Positions 17,070 to 27,638 of a stretch of 64,000 nt of DNA are shown here, piece by piece. Every line of letters begins with the position of its first letter. Position 1 is the first letter of the stretch. The translations under genes and the position numbers were made by a program. Below the pieces are notes generated by a model that worked only from the letters and a program-made list of their open reading frames with translations, searched no databases and was not told where the DNA came from. The stretch lies in assembly GCA_017991555.1 (NCBI GenBank), contig JAGOQM010000003.1, positions 62,001 to 126,000 of the forward strand, written 5' to 3'. This DNA is from Neisseriaceae bacterium (GTDB lineage: Bacteria; Pseudomonadota; Gammaproteobacteria; Burkholderiales; Neisseriaceae).

Positions 17070-18092
17070 CTACGCCACCAAATGCGCCAATGCACCCACC
17101 GTACCGGCGCCTAAGCACCACCAGTGCAACCCAAAACGAGGGCGGCCATCGGCCCAGGCCCCAATGGCCACGCTGCCCACCGCCAACACCGCCACCCACG
17201 CGCCTTGCTGCCACCAGCGCCAGCTAAACTGCCAGGCAATGTAATACAGCACCAAGCCAAACAGCGCCATACACAGGCCCAATACCGCCAGTGGCTTGGG
17301 CATCGCCGCCGGCGCCACCGCCGCTTGTTGCCGCCAGCGGGCCAACCAAGCATGATTGGCCTTAAGCGGGTTCTGGCTGACCAAACTGCCTTTTACCCCA
17401 AATTCTGGCGGCTGCTGCGGCAACAAGGGCTGATAGGTCCCCAACAGTCGATCCCACACGCTGAAGGTGCCGCCATAGTTTTTATTGATGTAAGGCGCCG
17501 CATTGCCGTGATGCACCCGATGCAAGTTGGGGCTGACCAACAGCCATTCCAACGGCCCGTAACTGCGTAAAAGACCATTGTGATTAAACAGCTGAATCGC
17601 GTAATGGACGGTCGACACCACCACAAACTGCACCGGCGTGGCACCCAATAGGGCCAAAATCAAAAAGAACGGCACCGAGGTTAAAGACGAATACCAGGCG
17701 TTGCGCACGCCCAAAGACAAATTAAACTGTCGCCCGGTGTGATGCACCTCATGCACCCACCACAGCCAGCGCACATGATGATGGCAACGGTGAAGAACAT
17801 AAAAGCAAAAATCCCAGGCCACAAACACCCACAGCCAGCTGGCCCACGTCGGCCAAGCGCCAAGCCAAGGCCCGCCCCAGGTTTGCGCTACCCACACGAA
17901 CACCGCAATTTCGACAGTACGGCCCAGCCACAGGATGACTTGGCCAACGTTAAAGTTAAACCCCACTTCACGCCAGTCCACCGCTTCACCGCGCCATTGA
18001 TTAAAGCCGCCTTCGGCCAAGACCACCACCACCATCAACAGCAGTGGCACCACCATTAAGTTAAAGTCCGACGCCCACATAAGCCCCCCCAT
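17070..18092 (-). CDS. Sterol desaturase / fatty-acid hydroxylase family protein, last gene of the ketosynthase operon
   Basis: The 340-residue membrane protein has the di-iron hydroxylase histidine clusters HRCHHH near residue 101, HEVHHTG near residue 114 and HRVHHG near residue 194. Downstream lie NKNYGGTFSVWDRLLGTY, conserved in this family, and extra C-terminal membrane helices. It would act on the lipid made by the upstream enzymes, adding a hydroxyl or double bond in the membrane. The frame overlaps the PAP2 gene by 37 bp if the ATG at 18092 is used, or 25 bp with the ATG at 18080 (which has a G-rich site before it). Overlap indicates co-translation. Confidence 0.85.
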   Translation of the reverse strand: MGGLMWASDFNLMVVPLLLMVVVVLAEGGFNQWRGEAVDWREVGFNFNVGQVILWLGRTVEIAVFVWVAQTWGGPWLGAWPTWASWLWVFVAWDFCFYVLHRCHHHVRWLWWVHEVHHTGRQFNLSLGVRNAWYSSLTSVPFFLILALLGATPVQFVVVSTVHYAIQLFNHNGLLRSYGPLEWLLVSPNLHRVHHGNAAPYINKNYGGTFSVWDRLLGTYQPLLPQQPPEFGVKGSLVSQNPLKANHAWLARWRQQAAVAPAAMPKPLAVLGLCMALFGLVLYYIAWQFSWRWWQQGAWVAVLAVGSVAIGAWADGRPRFGLHWWCLGAGTVGALAHLVA

Positions 18093-18649
18093 TTGGCCGC
18101 CAATAGGGCTAATACCACACCGCTACACACATCTATCCATAGGTGCCGCTTCAGCAGCAACACCGACACCATCACCAATACCACCCACAGCAGCACCCAC
18201 ATCCGGCGCCAGCCATGTAGGCTACGCCCCAAGGCGATGCCACACAGCACCGCCAACACCACGTGCAGTGAAGGCAGGCAGTTAGCCGCCGTATCCCAGG
18301 CATGCAACCACAGCCACAGCCGTTCGTTTAAACCATCGCCCGCCACCACAGGATAAACCATGCTGCTGGGCCAGATTAAATACACCGCTAAGGCCGCCAC
18401 CGCAGCGTACTGCATGCTGCGCCGCAGCGGCCGTACCCACGCCTCATCGCAATACAGAAAGGCATACGGCACCAAGGCAAAAAACGACAGGTACAGCACC
18501 ATGCCATCGGCCCAAAACGGTACCGCATCGTCCAGCCAGGTCTGGTACAGCACCACCGCATCATCCGCCCAGGCCGCCCCCAAGGTGTAGCACAAGCCCA
18601 CAAAACCCCAGGCGCTCAGCAACGCCCAAACACGAAAACCAACGCTCAT
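18056..18649 (-). CDS. PAP2-type membrane phosphatase
   Basis: The 197-residue protein has about six membrane helices. The acid-phosphatase motifs NCLPSLHV near residue 122 and KRHLWIDVCSG near residue 168 supply the catalytic histidines and aspartate of lipid-phosphate phosphatases. The start at 18649 overlaps the stop of the adenylate-forming gene by 4 bp (ATGA); the upstream extension of the frame lies within that gene. It probably removes phosphate from, or transfers a head group to, a lipid of the pathway. Inositolphosphotransferase-like activity is an alternative in the same superfamily. Confidence 0.82.
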   Translation of the reverse strand: MSVGFRVWALLSAWGFVGLCYTLGAAWADDAVVLYQTWLDDAVPFWADGMVLYLSFFALVPYAFLYCDEAWVRPLRRSMQYAAVAALAVYLIWPSSMVYPVVAGDGLNERLWLWLHAWDTAANCLPSLHVVLAVLCGIALGRSLHGWRRMWVLLWVVLVMVSVLLLKRHLWIDVCSGVVLALLAAKWGGLCGRRTLT

Positions 18650-19926
18650 GCCAGCGCCACCTGAATCCGGCGCCGCTTTTGACTTGGCGCCAGCGGCGGT
18701 AACTCGGTTCGATGCCACACCAAAGCCGCAACGCTCACGCCCTGCTTGTGCAAATGCGCCGCCAGCGCCGCTTGGGTGCTGGCCCACCGCAGCGCATCGC
18801 CTTCTAGCGCCATGCTCAGCTCGGCCGTTCCCGTTTGAGTCAGCTGGTAGTCCGCCTGCTGCGGCAAGGCCTGCGCGAACACACGGTGCAGCGCATCCGC
18901 AAACAGCATCACCTCAGCACCGTCTAGCCCTGGCAAGCGCAACACATCGCCCAATCGGCCTTCAATGGCAGCCAACACGCGAGTGGCCGAGCCACACGGG
19001 CAAGGCCGCGGGTCGATTTGCAATACGTCGTCGAGGCGATAACGCACCATTGGCTGGGTTTGGCGGGTAAAGTCGGTGATGATCGGCACAAACCGACGCT
19101 CATCCAACCACTCTTCTTCAAACAGCACGTACTCTTCGTTCAAATGCAACCGCCCTTCGGCACAGGTGGCCGCCAAAAACCCTTCGGTCGCCTGATACAC
19201 TTCGTGCACTTCGGCAAAAACGCTTTGCAACAGGCTTTTGTCCGCTGCCGACAACACCTCTGCGGCGGAAATCACCCGCTGTGGTTTGATCGCCACGGCC
19301 CCGCTTTGCACCGCCCTGGCCAAAGCACACAACACCTGCGCCGGCGCCACGATGATGCTGGGCTGATAGCGGCTTAAATCCGCGCACAGCGGCACAAACG
19401 CCTGCATCAGGTCAAAAAAGCGAAACTGTAGGCGGCGGCTGTGGCCCACTTCTTCGTACAAATTATTGTTGGCCCTTAAAACCAAGGCCACGCGCTCAGG
19501 CTGGCGCAGGCCGCGCGGCAACAGCTTGGCCAAAATCACGCCCGCCCACTGCGCCCGCTCGGCCTGGCTAACCACAAAGACGCCGCGCTGTGCCGACGTA
19601 CCAGAAGACAGCCCCACATCGTATTGAGCCAGCGACGGTGAAAAGTCGCGGCTGTGCTCGGCCGCCTGCGCCGTGGCCCACACCGCTTCTAAGGTTAAGC
19701 CGGCGGTATTGATGCGGTCAAAATCACGCATCAACACGGCCTTATCCATCAACGGCCACGCGGCCAACGGTCGCCCACAGTACGGTTTAAAGTGGGGGCT
19801 ACGCGCCAGCACCTTCCGCTCGAAGCGGCGCCATTGCCGTTGCTGATGAGCCAAAAGCTTATCCCGCTGGGTAAAGCGCAGGCGCTTGCTGCGCCAGTAA
19901 TGCCAAAGAATCTTAAGCAAGGCCAT
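18646..19926 (-). CDS. Adenylate-forming enzyme, CapK/PaaK (F390-synthetase-related) type
   Basis: The 426-residue protein resembles phenylacetate-CoA ligase and coenzyme F390 synthetase-like enzymes. DVGLSSGTSAQRGVFVVS near residue 105 is the phosphate-binding loop. EVYQATEGFLAATC near residue 240 and MVRYRLDDVLQI near residue 298 are the adenylate-binding motifs. PCPCGS near residue 312 is a CxC element of this subgroup. It likely activates a carboxylic acid as an acyl-AMP. In the operon it takes the position that OleC, a beta-lactone synthetase, holds in oleABCD clusters, but it is not an OleC-type sequence. Start TAATG overlap with the upstream gene. Confidence 0.82.
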   Translation of the reverse strand: MALLKILWHYWRSKRLRFTQRDKLLAHQQRQWRRFERKVLARSPHFKPYCGRPLAAWPLMDKAVLMRDFDRINTAGLTLEAVWATAQAAEHSRDFSPSLAQYDVGLSSGTSAQRGVFVVSQAERAQWAGVILAKLLPRGLRQPERVALVLRANNNLYEEVGHSRRLQFRFFDLMQAFVPLCADLSRYQPSIIVAPAQVLCALARAVQSGAVAIKPQRVISAAEVLSAADKSLLQSVFAEVHEVYQATEGFLAATCAEGRLHLNEEYVLFEEEWLDERRFVPIITDFTRQTQPMVRYRLDDVLQIDPRPCPCGSATRVLAAIEGRLGDVLRLPGLDGAEVMLFADALHRVFAQALPQQADYQLTQTGTAELSMALEGDALRWASTQAALAAHLHKQGVSVAALVWHRTELPPLAPSQKRRRIQVALA

Positions 19927-20732
19927 TACACGCCCCCATCATGACTTAAATGAATCTGTACCTGTCCGCCCGCATCCAACGCATGCAGCTGCCTTAGCGT
20001 CGCCAGATAGTCGCCATGGTCGGCCATGATCAAACGGGTTAAGGCCGACGGCAAGCGCCCTTCCCGATAGTTGGCCACGTCCCAAGCCGCATCCGCCGCC
20101 AATAAATGCCAGCCATCCGCGCACGAGACAAAGGCCCCGATGTGCCCTGCCGCATGGCCCGGCAAGTCCACCAAAATAATTTCATCGTTGCTGTTGGGCA
20201 CCGCATGGCCCTCGGTAAAGGGCTGCAAGGCTTCGGGCAAGGCCACTTTCGCCCCCGCCTCCATCGGCCACAGCCGCTGTTCGATGTCACTGGGCATGAG
20301 CGCGGGCACAAAGCCTTTTTGCAACGCCCGCCAGCCGCGTAAGGCCCGTGTTTCGGCCCAGCCGCGGCCACTGGCAATCACCGGTACGTCAGGAAAATCC
20401 TTGAGGCCGGCAATGTGGTCGCCATGAAAGTGAGACAAAATCAACCCGCTTAGGTCACCTGCCCCAATGCCGCGTTGCCGCAGCTGCGTCACAATGGCCT
20501 GGCTGGATTCAAAATACACCGGCGTGACCTTACGGTAGAGCGCAAACACCCCGCTGGCCGTCGCGTCCATAAAATGCTGGGCGTAGCCCGTATCCCACAG
20601 CCAATGGCGTTGATTGGCCTCTAACAAATAGGTTTTGGCCGGAAACGCACAGCTGCTAAAGCCGGCGCCACGCACCGCCATACAGGCCGCATGGGTGCAA
20701 TGTCCGGCAATGAATTCAGTCATTTTAGCCAT
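19926..20732 (-). CDS. Metallo-beta-lactamase-fold hydrolase
   Basis: The 268-residue protein has the metal motif LILSHFHGDHIAGL near residue 95 (HxHxDH). Downstream lie the further ligands in DLPGHAAGHIGAF near residue 190 and in ADAAWD near residue 214. This is the lactonase/arylsulfatase-like branch of the fold. The N-terminal part (HCTHAACMAVRG) contains extra cysteines and histidines that could modulate metal binding. A reaction on an ester, lactone or thioester of the pathway lipid would fit the context. The gene overlaps its neighbours at both ends (8 bp and 1 bp). Confidence 0.82.
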   Translation of the reverse strand: MAKMTEFIAGHCTHAACMAVRGAGFSSCAFPAKTYLLEANQRHWLWDTGYAQHFMDATASGVFALYRKVTPVYFESSQAIVTQLRQRGIGAGDLSGLILSHFHGDHIAGLKDFPDVPVIASGRGWAETRALRGWRALQKGFVPALMPSDIEQRLWPMEAGAKVALPEALQPFTEGHAVPNSNDEIILVDLPGHAAGHIGAFVSCADGWHLLAADAAWDVANYREGRLPSALTRLIMADHGDYLATLRQLHALDAGGQVQIHLSHDGGV

Positions 20733-21726
20733 GAGCGTCTAACCAGGTGGCGGTGTGTAAAATGGCGTCGGTCATGTTGACCTCGGGGTAATAGCCTAGC
20801 TGCTGCTGCGCCCGGTCTGGGCTCAGCGTCATGTCGAACTGTAAGGTACCCGCGCCATAGCGGGTTAAGGCCGGGTCTTTGCCCGTGGCCCAAGCCCGCC
20901 ACTCCGACGCCTGTGCCACGGCTTGCACCAGGCCATAAGGCACGGCGCGAATGCCATAGGGCTCAGCCAAGTGTTGAAACAACGCCGCCAACACGGCGCC
21001 CAACGTCCACGGCTCTTGATTGCTGATGTTAAACACGCTGCCCGAAACCAATTGAGGCTGCGTGCTGGCCAAGCTTAAGGCCTGCACCACATTGGCCACG
21101 TAGGTAAAGTCCATGAGCGTTTCGCCTCCGCGCGGCAGCCGTAAAACGCCTTTTTGCTGGCGTAAACGCGCCCACACCCGCGGCAACAGCACCCGATCGT
21201 AGGGGCCAAAAATCGCCCGCGGGCGCAAAATAACGTAGCGCGTTTGTGGGTACGCCGCAGCCGCCCGCTGAATCGCCTGCTCTGCCAGCCACTTGGTTTG
21301 GGCATAATGATTGGGCAGCTTCTTCGCGCAAAAAGCCTCATCAATCTGGTGATGGTGCTGATAATCAAAGTACACCGACGGCGTCGACACATGCACAAAG
21401 CGTGCCACCCCTTGCCGCCCAGCCTGCTGCGCTAGGCGCTCGGTGACGGCGTAGTTAATGTCGTAAAAATCTTGATAGCGGCCCCACGGTGAAGACAACG
21501 CCGCACAGTGCCACACCGTGTCGCAGCCGGCCAGCAGCGCCGCCATCTCCTGCGCGCCGAGCTGAGTTAAGTTAACCGCCGCAGGCGCCACCTGCTGCCC
21601 CGGCAGCTGCGCCAAAGCCTCGGCGCTGCGGCCCACGCCGCGATAGGCAATGCCCTGCGCCGCCAAAAACGCCGCTGCATTTCGGCCCAGACCATGACTG
21701 GCACCGGTTAATAAAACCTGTTTCAT
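20725..21726 (-). CDS. NAD(P)-dependent epimerase/dehydrogenase, OleD-like
   Basis: The 333-residue extended short-chain dehydrogenase starts with LLTGASHGLGRNAAAFL, the dinucleotide motif. A VSTPSVYF segment supplies the serine and NHYAQTKWLAE (about residue 145) the tyrosine-lysine pair. The family includes 3-beta-hydroxysteroid dehydrogenases and OleD, the reductase that converts the OleA beta-keto product to a beta-hydroxy acid. Its position directly after the ketosynthase, with a 4-bp overlap, fits reduction of that enzyme's product. Confidence 0.83.
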   Translation of the reverse strand: MKQVLLTGASHGLGRNAAAFLAAQGIAYRGVGRSAEALAQLPGQQVAPAAVNLTQLGAQEMAALLAGCDTVWHCAALSSPWGRYQDFYDINYAVTERLAQQAGRQGVARFVHVSTPSVYFDYQHHHQIDEAFCAKKLPNHYAQTKWLAEQAIQRAAAAYPQTRYVILRPRAIFGPYDRVLLPRVWARLRQQKGVLRLPRGGETLMDFTYVANVVQALSLASTQPQLVSGSVFNISNQEPWTLGAVLAALFQHLAEPYGIRAVPYGLVQAVAQASEWRAWATGKDPALTRYGAGTLQFDMTLSPDRAQQQLGYYPEVNMTDAILHTATWLDAHG

Positions 21727-22703
21727 GTGCGTAACACCATCCCCGCCATGCCAAATCCGGCGGCGGTGCCCAAAAGTAATACGGTTTGCCCCGGCCCCAG
21801 TCGTCCTTGCTGCACCGCCTCGTGCAACGCCGTCGGAATCGACGCAGCCACCTGATTGCCGTGGTGGGCATAAATGTCCACCACCTGCGCCGTGCTAAAG
21901 CCCAAACGGGCGCGAACATGATGCAACGACAGGTGGCTGGCCTGGTGCGGCACCACCACGTCAATCTGCGCCGCCGTCAGACCCAAAGGCGCCAACAGCT
22001 CGGCCAAAAACTCAGGCATGAGCTGGGTCGCTAGTTTAAACACCCGCTTACCCGCCATCTTGAAATGATGGTCCGACACCGTCATCCCCACCACCGGATT
22101 ACGGCGGGTGCCGCCGGCGCGGATTTCACAGTGGGTGACCCCAGCGGGATGCACCGCCAAGCGATACGCCGCACAACCTTGCCCTGCAGCGCCCGCCTCG
22201 ACAATCACCGCCGCCGCGCCGTCTCCAAAAATCAAAGCGGTCTCATGATCGGCCCAGTCAATGCCGCGCGAGGCGATTTCTGTCGACACGATCGCGATGC
22301 GACGATAGGCGCCCGCTTGGAGCAAACAGGCGGCCTGATGCAAGGCCGTGATAAAGCTCACGCAGCTGGCGTTAACGTCAAAAGCAGCAATGCCTGCCCG
22401 CAATTCAGAACAGGCCAACACGCGACTGGCGGTGCTGGGCAACGCCTGCTCCGGCACGCCGTTGGCGCACAGCAGCAGGTCGATGCTGGCAGGGTCGATG
22501 TCTTGGCGCTGGCAGGCATCGCGCAGGGCTTCTGCCCCCAACGCAGACTGTAGCAGCGCGTCGTCGGCAAAGTAGCGACAGTCGACGCCTGATTTTTTGG
22601 CCGTATAGCCACGAGGCAGCCCCAGTTTTTCATCCAACTGAGTCGACCATACCTGCTGTGTCGGTAAGGCCTTACCGGTGGCAATGATTTTGAAAGGCAG
22701 CAT
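21723..22703 (-). CDS. Beta-ketoacyl synthase III-like enzyme (FabH/OleA family)
   Basis: The 326-residue thiolase-fold enzyme keeps the full catalytic triad: Cys114 in NASCVSF, His253 in PHQASH and Asn283 in HHGNQVA. The GFGMAGMVLR end is also family-typical. FabH condenses acyl-CoA with malonyl-ACP, whereas OleA condenses two acyl-CoAs head to head; the sequence alone does not separate them. It opens a six-gene overlapping operon with no fatty-acid-synthesis partners, so a specialised product is more likely than a housekeeping role. HQAS in place of HQAN is a small departure from FabH. Confidence 0.85.
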   Translation of the reverse strand: MLPFKIIATGKALPTQQVWSTQLDEKLGLPRGYTAKKSGVDCRYFADDALLQSALGAEALRDACQRQDIDPASIDLLLCANGVPEQALPSTASRVLACSELRAGIAAFDVNASCVSFITALHQAACLLQAGAYRRIAIVSTEIASRGIDWADHETALIFGDGAAAVIVEAGAAGQGCAAYRLAVHPAGVTHCEIRAGGTRRNPVVGMTVSDHHFKMAGKRVFKLATQLMPEFLAELLAPLGLTAAQIDVVVPHQASHLSLHHVRARLGFSTAQVVDIYAHHGNQVAASIPTALHEAVQQGRLGPGQTVLLLGTAAGFGMAGMVLRT

Positions 22704-22909
22704 ACAGCGGGTTTATCCTTATGGGCCAGTGGCCAGTTAATCACAATATATTTATATAAGGATATTAACCAAGATGGCCATTTTCCACCACAATAACCTA
22801 ATGAGTATTGTCAAATAATACTCAAGTAGCCAAATCAGCATACTCTCGCCCATCCACCCCACCAAAACGTCGATACATCATGGTATCAAGCCATTCGAGC
22901 GCCCATAAA

Positions 22910-22933
22910 AAATACCGGGCAAGCCCGGTATTT
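22910..22933 (-). terminator. Terminator after holA
   Basis: AAATACCGGGC and GCCCGGTATTT form an 11-bp stem with a 2-base loop. On the minus strand it continues with TTTTTT, 19 bp after the holA stop. Confidence 0.85.
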
Positions 22934-22951
22934 GGTGGTGACTGTCTGCGT

Positions 22952-23959
22952 TTATTTGGCCAAGGTCAGGGCCAGGTTTTTAAGCCCCAGCCAGGCGTCG
23001 CCGTCTTCGGCGCCCTTAATCTGCCGATCAATTTGGGCACAGGTTTGTAAGGCATTTAACAACTGTCCAGTGCCAAGGCGGTTCAACGCCTTTGGCGCCA
23101 GGCTTTGCTTTTCGCCCCACAGCCGTAAAGAACGGCTCATGCTTTGAATGCTTTGGTTTTGCGCCAGTCCCGCTTTTAAACGCAGCAGTAAGCGAATGTC
23201 TTCACTCAACGCCCACAAAAGCAGCACCGGCTCGCCCCCTTCTTGCGCCAACCCATCCAATAGCTTTACCACCCGCGTCGCGTCGCCACGCATCCACGCC
23301 GCCGCCAGTTGGAACACGTCAAAACGCGCCACGTTGGCGATCGCATCCTGCACGTCATCCCAGGTTAGCTCGGTGCCTTCAGGGAAAATCAGCGCCAGCT
23401 TGTCTAGCTCTTGCTTTGCCGCCAGCAGGTTGCCTTCAACGCGCTCGGCAAACAGCGACAGCGCCTCCGGCGTCATCGACAGGTTTTGGTCGGCCAAACG
23501 GCCGCTTAGCCAAGCAGGCAGGCCTTCTAGCCCAATCACTTTGGCTTCTAATACCTGCCCCACCTGAGCCAAAGCAGTAAACCATTTGCTTTGTAGCTGC
23601 ACCCGCTCCAGCTTGGGCAAAAAGATCACCACCACGGTGTCTTGTGGCAGCCGCTGCACCAGCTGTTGCAACGCATCGCCGCCTTCCTTACCCGGCTTGC
23701 CGGTGGGAATGTGCAGCTCTAGCAGCTTTTGCTCGGAGAACAGGCTCACGCTGTCGTTGTCTTGCAGCCACGCCGACCAGTCAAAATGGTTTTCGACAAT
23801 CGACTGTTCGCGGCTTAAATAGCCCTGCCCTTTAGCCGCCGCACGCAGCGCATCTAAAGCTTCGAGGCTTAATAAGGCTTCTTCACCGTGAATCACATAA
23901 AGGGGCGCTAAAGGCCCCTTCAGGTGAGACGACAGCTGACTAAAGCTTAAAGCCGCCAT
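22952..23959 (-). CDS. holA: DNA polymerase III subunit delta
   Basis: The 335-residue protein is the delta subunit, which opens the sliding clamp within the clamp loader. YVIHGEEALLSLEALDALR near residue 22 is the family start. The QKLLELHIPTGKPGKEG and FFVERVEGNLLAAKQELDKL-like regions and the helical C-terminal domain (LLLWALSEDIRLLLRL) are typical. The start overlaps the lptE stop by 1 bp, the usual lptE-holA pairing in proteobacteria. Confidence 0.92.
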   Translation of the reverse strand: MAALSFSQLSSHLKGPLAPLYVIHGEEALLSLEALDALRAAAKGQGYLSREQSIVENHFDWSAWLQDNDSVSLFSEQKLLELHIPTGKPGKEGGDALQQLVQRLPQDTVVVIFLPKLERVQLQSKWFTALAQVGQVLEAKVIGLEGLPAWLSGRLADQNLSMTPEALSLFAERVEGNLLAAKQELDKLALIFPEGTELTWDDVQDAIANVARFDVFQLAAAWMRGDATRVVKLLDGLAQEGGEPVLLLWALSEDIRLLLRLKAGLAQNQSIQSMSRSLRLWGEKQSLAPKALNRLGTGQLLNALQTCAQIDRQIKGAEDGDAWLGLKNLALTLAK

Positions 23960-24498
23960 TACTTACGAATCAAACCAGCCGGCTGTTCGTCGGCGGTTTC
24001 GGTGGCATCGGGCTTAATGTAGGCCAAACGACGCACGAGCTGCTCGGCCGCATCCATGCGCATTTCTTGCCACAGTTGACCTTCTTCGTCTTCTTTACCC
24101 AACACGTCGCGGTCGGTGTAGTCCATAGTACGGCGCACGCTCACGTTCAACGGCTGACCATAAGGCGCGCCATTTTTGTGTAGCTGCGCCCGCGCGGTAA
24201 AGCGGTATAGGTATTCATTGACCGAACCACCGCGGTTGATGGTCATCACCTCGCGCTTGGCGTCTTCGTTCAACACCTCTAGCGACGCCTCTGCTTGACC
24301 AGCGCCCACCACTTGAATGTTTTGGTTACGCTTTAACACCGTATTCAACGGCCCAACCAGCGTGCCATCACCCACCACATGAATGGTGGTAAACGGCATC
24401 GGGCGATCCGTCCCGCCCATGCCACGCAAATGGAAACCACAGGCGCTGAGGCCCAAAACGCCCACCAGCAACATTAATTTTGACCACTTTTTCATCAC
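23959..24498 (-). CDS. lptE: LPS-assembly lipoprotein LptE
   Basis: The 179-residue protein has a lipoprotein signal with the lipobox LSAC (cysteine at residue 20) followed by GFHLRG, the hallmark LptE start. It would be anchored in the outer membrane, where it plugs LptD during lipopolysaccharide insertion. The length and the coupling to holA match proteobacterial LptE. It lacks the upstream leuS gene often seen in gammaproteobacteria; gatB lies there instead. Confidence 0.9.
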   Translation of the reverse strand: MMKKWSKLMLLVGVLGLSACGFHLRGMGGTDRPMPFTTIHVVGDGTLVGPLNTVLKRNQNIQVVGAGQAEASLEVLNEDAKREVMTINRGGSVNEYLYRFTARAQLHKNGAPYGQPLNVSVRRTMDYTDRDVLGKEDEEGQLWQEMRMDAAEQLVRRLAYIKPDATETADEQPAGLIRK

Positions 24499-24561
24499 TG
24501 TCCTTTATCGTCAGTGACCCTGGCGGCGAACACCCCACCGCCACGGGCCGTTTGGCATGGC

Positions 24562-25992
<1,431 letters not shown>

Positions 25993-26063
25993 AAGATTCT
26001 TTCTTTATCGCTGGTGCGGGCCAAGGCTGGCTTGCCCACACAGTCTATTAACGTTGTCGTTGT

Positions 26064-27515
26064 TTATACGCTAGGCGCTTGTAGGTGCCAGTCGCTGTGC
26101 TGCTGAATTTGATGCGCCACGTTCAATAACTTGGCTTCGGCAAAGTGTGGCCCGATCAGCTGGACGCCGATTGGCATACCCGCGCTGGTAAAGCCCGCCG
26201 GCACACTCATGCCGGGCAAGCCAGCCAGGTTCACCGACAGGGTGTAAATGTCGCTGAGGTACATGGCCACTGGGTCGTTACCCAAGGCGCCCTGCTTGCC
26301 CGCGGCCGTTGGGGCCACCGGCCCTAAAATCACATCGCACTGGCTAAACGCATGGTTAAAGTCTTCCGCCACTAGGCGGCGGATTTTTTGTGCTTTTAAA
26401 TAGTAGGCGTCGTAGTAGCCGTGAGACAGCACGTAGGCACCCATCATAATGCGACGCTTGACCTCTTCGCCAAAGCCTTCCGAGCGTGAACGCTCATACA
26501 TCTCTTGTAGGTCTTTGTATTCCGCCGCACGGTGGCCATAACGCACCCCATCAAAGCGCGACAGGTTGGTCGACGCTTCGGCCGAGGCAATCACGTAGTA
26601 GGCCGGAATGCTTAATTCGGTTTGTGGCAAGGACACGTCCACAATCTCAGCGCCCTGGGCTTTTAACAAAGCCACGGTTTGATCAACCGCCTTCGCCACG
26701 TCGGCGTCTAGGCCAGCGGCAAAGTATTCTTTTGGCAAACCCACTTTTAGGCCAGTTAAAGGCTTGTTTAAATCGCGTGCGTAGTCTTCTTTGGCCCGAT
26801 CCAAGCTGGTGGCGTCGCGCTCGTCAAAGCTGGCCATGCCGTTCAGCAACAGCGCGCAGTCTTCGGCAGTCTGAGCCATAGGGCCGGCCTGATCCAGGCT
26901 AGACGCATAGGCCACCATGCCAAAACGGCTCACTATGCCGTAGGTGGGTTTTAAACCGGTGATGCCACAGTGGCTGGCGGGTTGGCGAATCGAACCGCCG
27001 GTGTCGCTACCCAAAGCCGCTGGCGCCAAGCGTGCGGCCACGACCGCGGCAGAACCGCCAGAAGAACCACCCGGCACCGAATCTAAATCCCAAGGGTTGT
27101 TGGTTTTGCCATAAAAAGAGCGTTCGTTGGTCGACCCCATGGCAAACTCGTCCATATTGGTACGGCCCAAGGTCACCATGCCGGCGTTGTGCAAGTTTTG
27201 GACAACGGTGGCGGTATAGGGCGACACAAAGTTGTCTAACATTTTAGACGACGCGGCGGTACGCCAGCCGCTGTCGCAAAATAAATCTTTATACGCAATC
27301 GGCACGCCGGCCAACTGCGGCGCGTTGCCGCTGGCCAATAAGGCATCGGCCGCCTGCGCCTGCGCCAAAGTAATGTCTTTATTTAAAGTAATGTAGCCAT
27401 TGATTTTGGCATTGTGCGCATCAATGTGGCTTAAATAGTCTTGGACCAGTTCTGTGGCCGACACTTGCTTGCTTTGTAGGGCTTCTACGCACGCTTTAAG
27501 GGTTAATGTGTTCAT
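26064..27515 (-). CDS. gatA: Aspartyl/glutamyl-tRNA amidotransferase subunit A
   Basis: The 483-residue amidase supplies ammonia from glutamine for the amidotransferase. It carries the amidase signature with the catalytic Ser-cisSer-Lys triad: lysine in PIAYKDLFC near residue 75, and the serines in [14 protein letters not shown] near residue 150 and [10 protein letters not shown] near residue 174. Length and termini are normal. It lies between gatC (124 bp upstream) and gatB (71 bp downstream). Confidence 0.96.
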   Translation of the reverse strand: MNTLTLKACVEALQSKQVSATELVQDYLSHIDAHNAKINGYITLNKDITLAQAQAADALLASGNAPQLAGVPIAYKDLFCDSGWRTAASSKMLDNFVSPYTATVVQNLHNAGMVTLGRTNMDEFAMGSTNERSFYGKTNNPWDLDSVPGGSSGGSAAVVAARLAPAALGSDTGGSIRQPASHCGITGLKPTYGIVSRFGMVAYASSLDQAGPMAQTAEDCALLLNGMASFDERDATSLDRAKEDYARDLNKPLTGLKVGLPKEYFAAGLDADVAKAVDQTVALLKAQGAEIVDVSLPQTELSIPAYYVIASAEASTNLSRFDGVRYGHRAAEYKDLQEMYERSRSEGFGEEVKRRIMMGAYVLSHGYYDAYYLKAQKIRRLVAEDFNHAFSQCDVILGPVAPTAAGKQGALGNDPVAMYLSDIYTLSVNLAGLPGMSVPAGFTSAGMPIGVQLIGPHFAEAKLLNVAHQIQQHSDWHLQAPSV

Positions 27516-27618
27516 GTGATGACTTTATACTTTCGAACTTTCGATAGGTGATAAATGCGCACGCTGCGCTTAACAATGGGCAGCGACCACGCTTCACTCG
27601 TTCAGGATAACGACATAG

Positions 27619-27636
27619 ATGCCGTTCAAACGGCAT
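27619..27636. repeat. Inverted repeat between gatC and gatA
   Basis: ATGCCGTT and AACGGCAT form a perfect 8-bp inverted repeat with a CA centre, 2 bp beyond the gatC stop. It could form a small hairpin in the gatCA transcript. On the minus strand its first 12 bases, ATGCCGTTTGAA, differ at one position from the Neisseria uptake word ATGCCGTCTGAA. Confidence 0.6.
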
Positions 27637-27638
27637 GT

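Noticed and set aside
22065..22553. 162-codon plus-strand frame opposite the ketosynthase gene
   Set aside because: Antisense shadow of a gene with clear catalytic motifs; composition is typical of reverse-frame reading.
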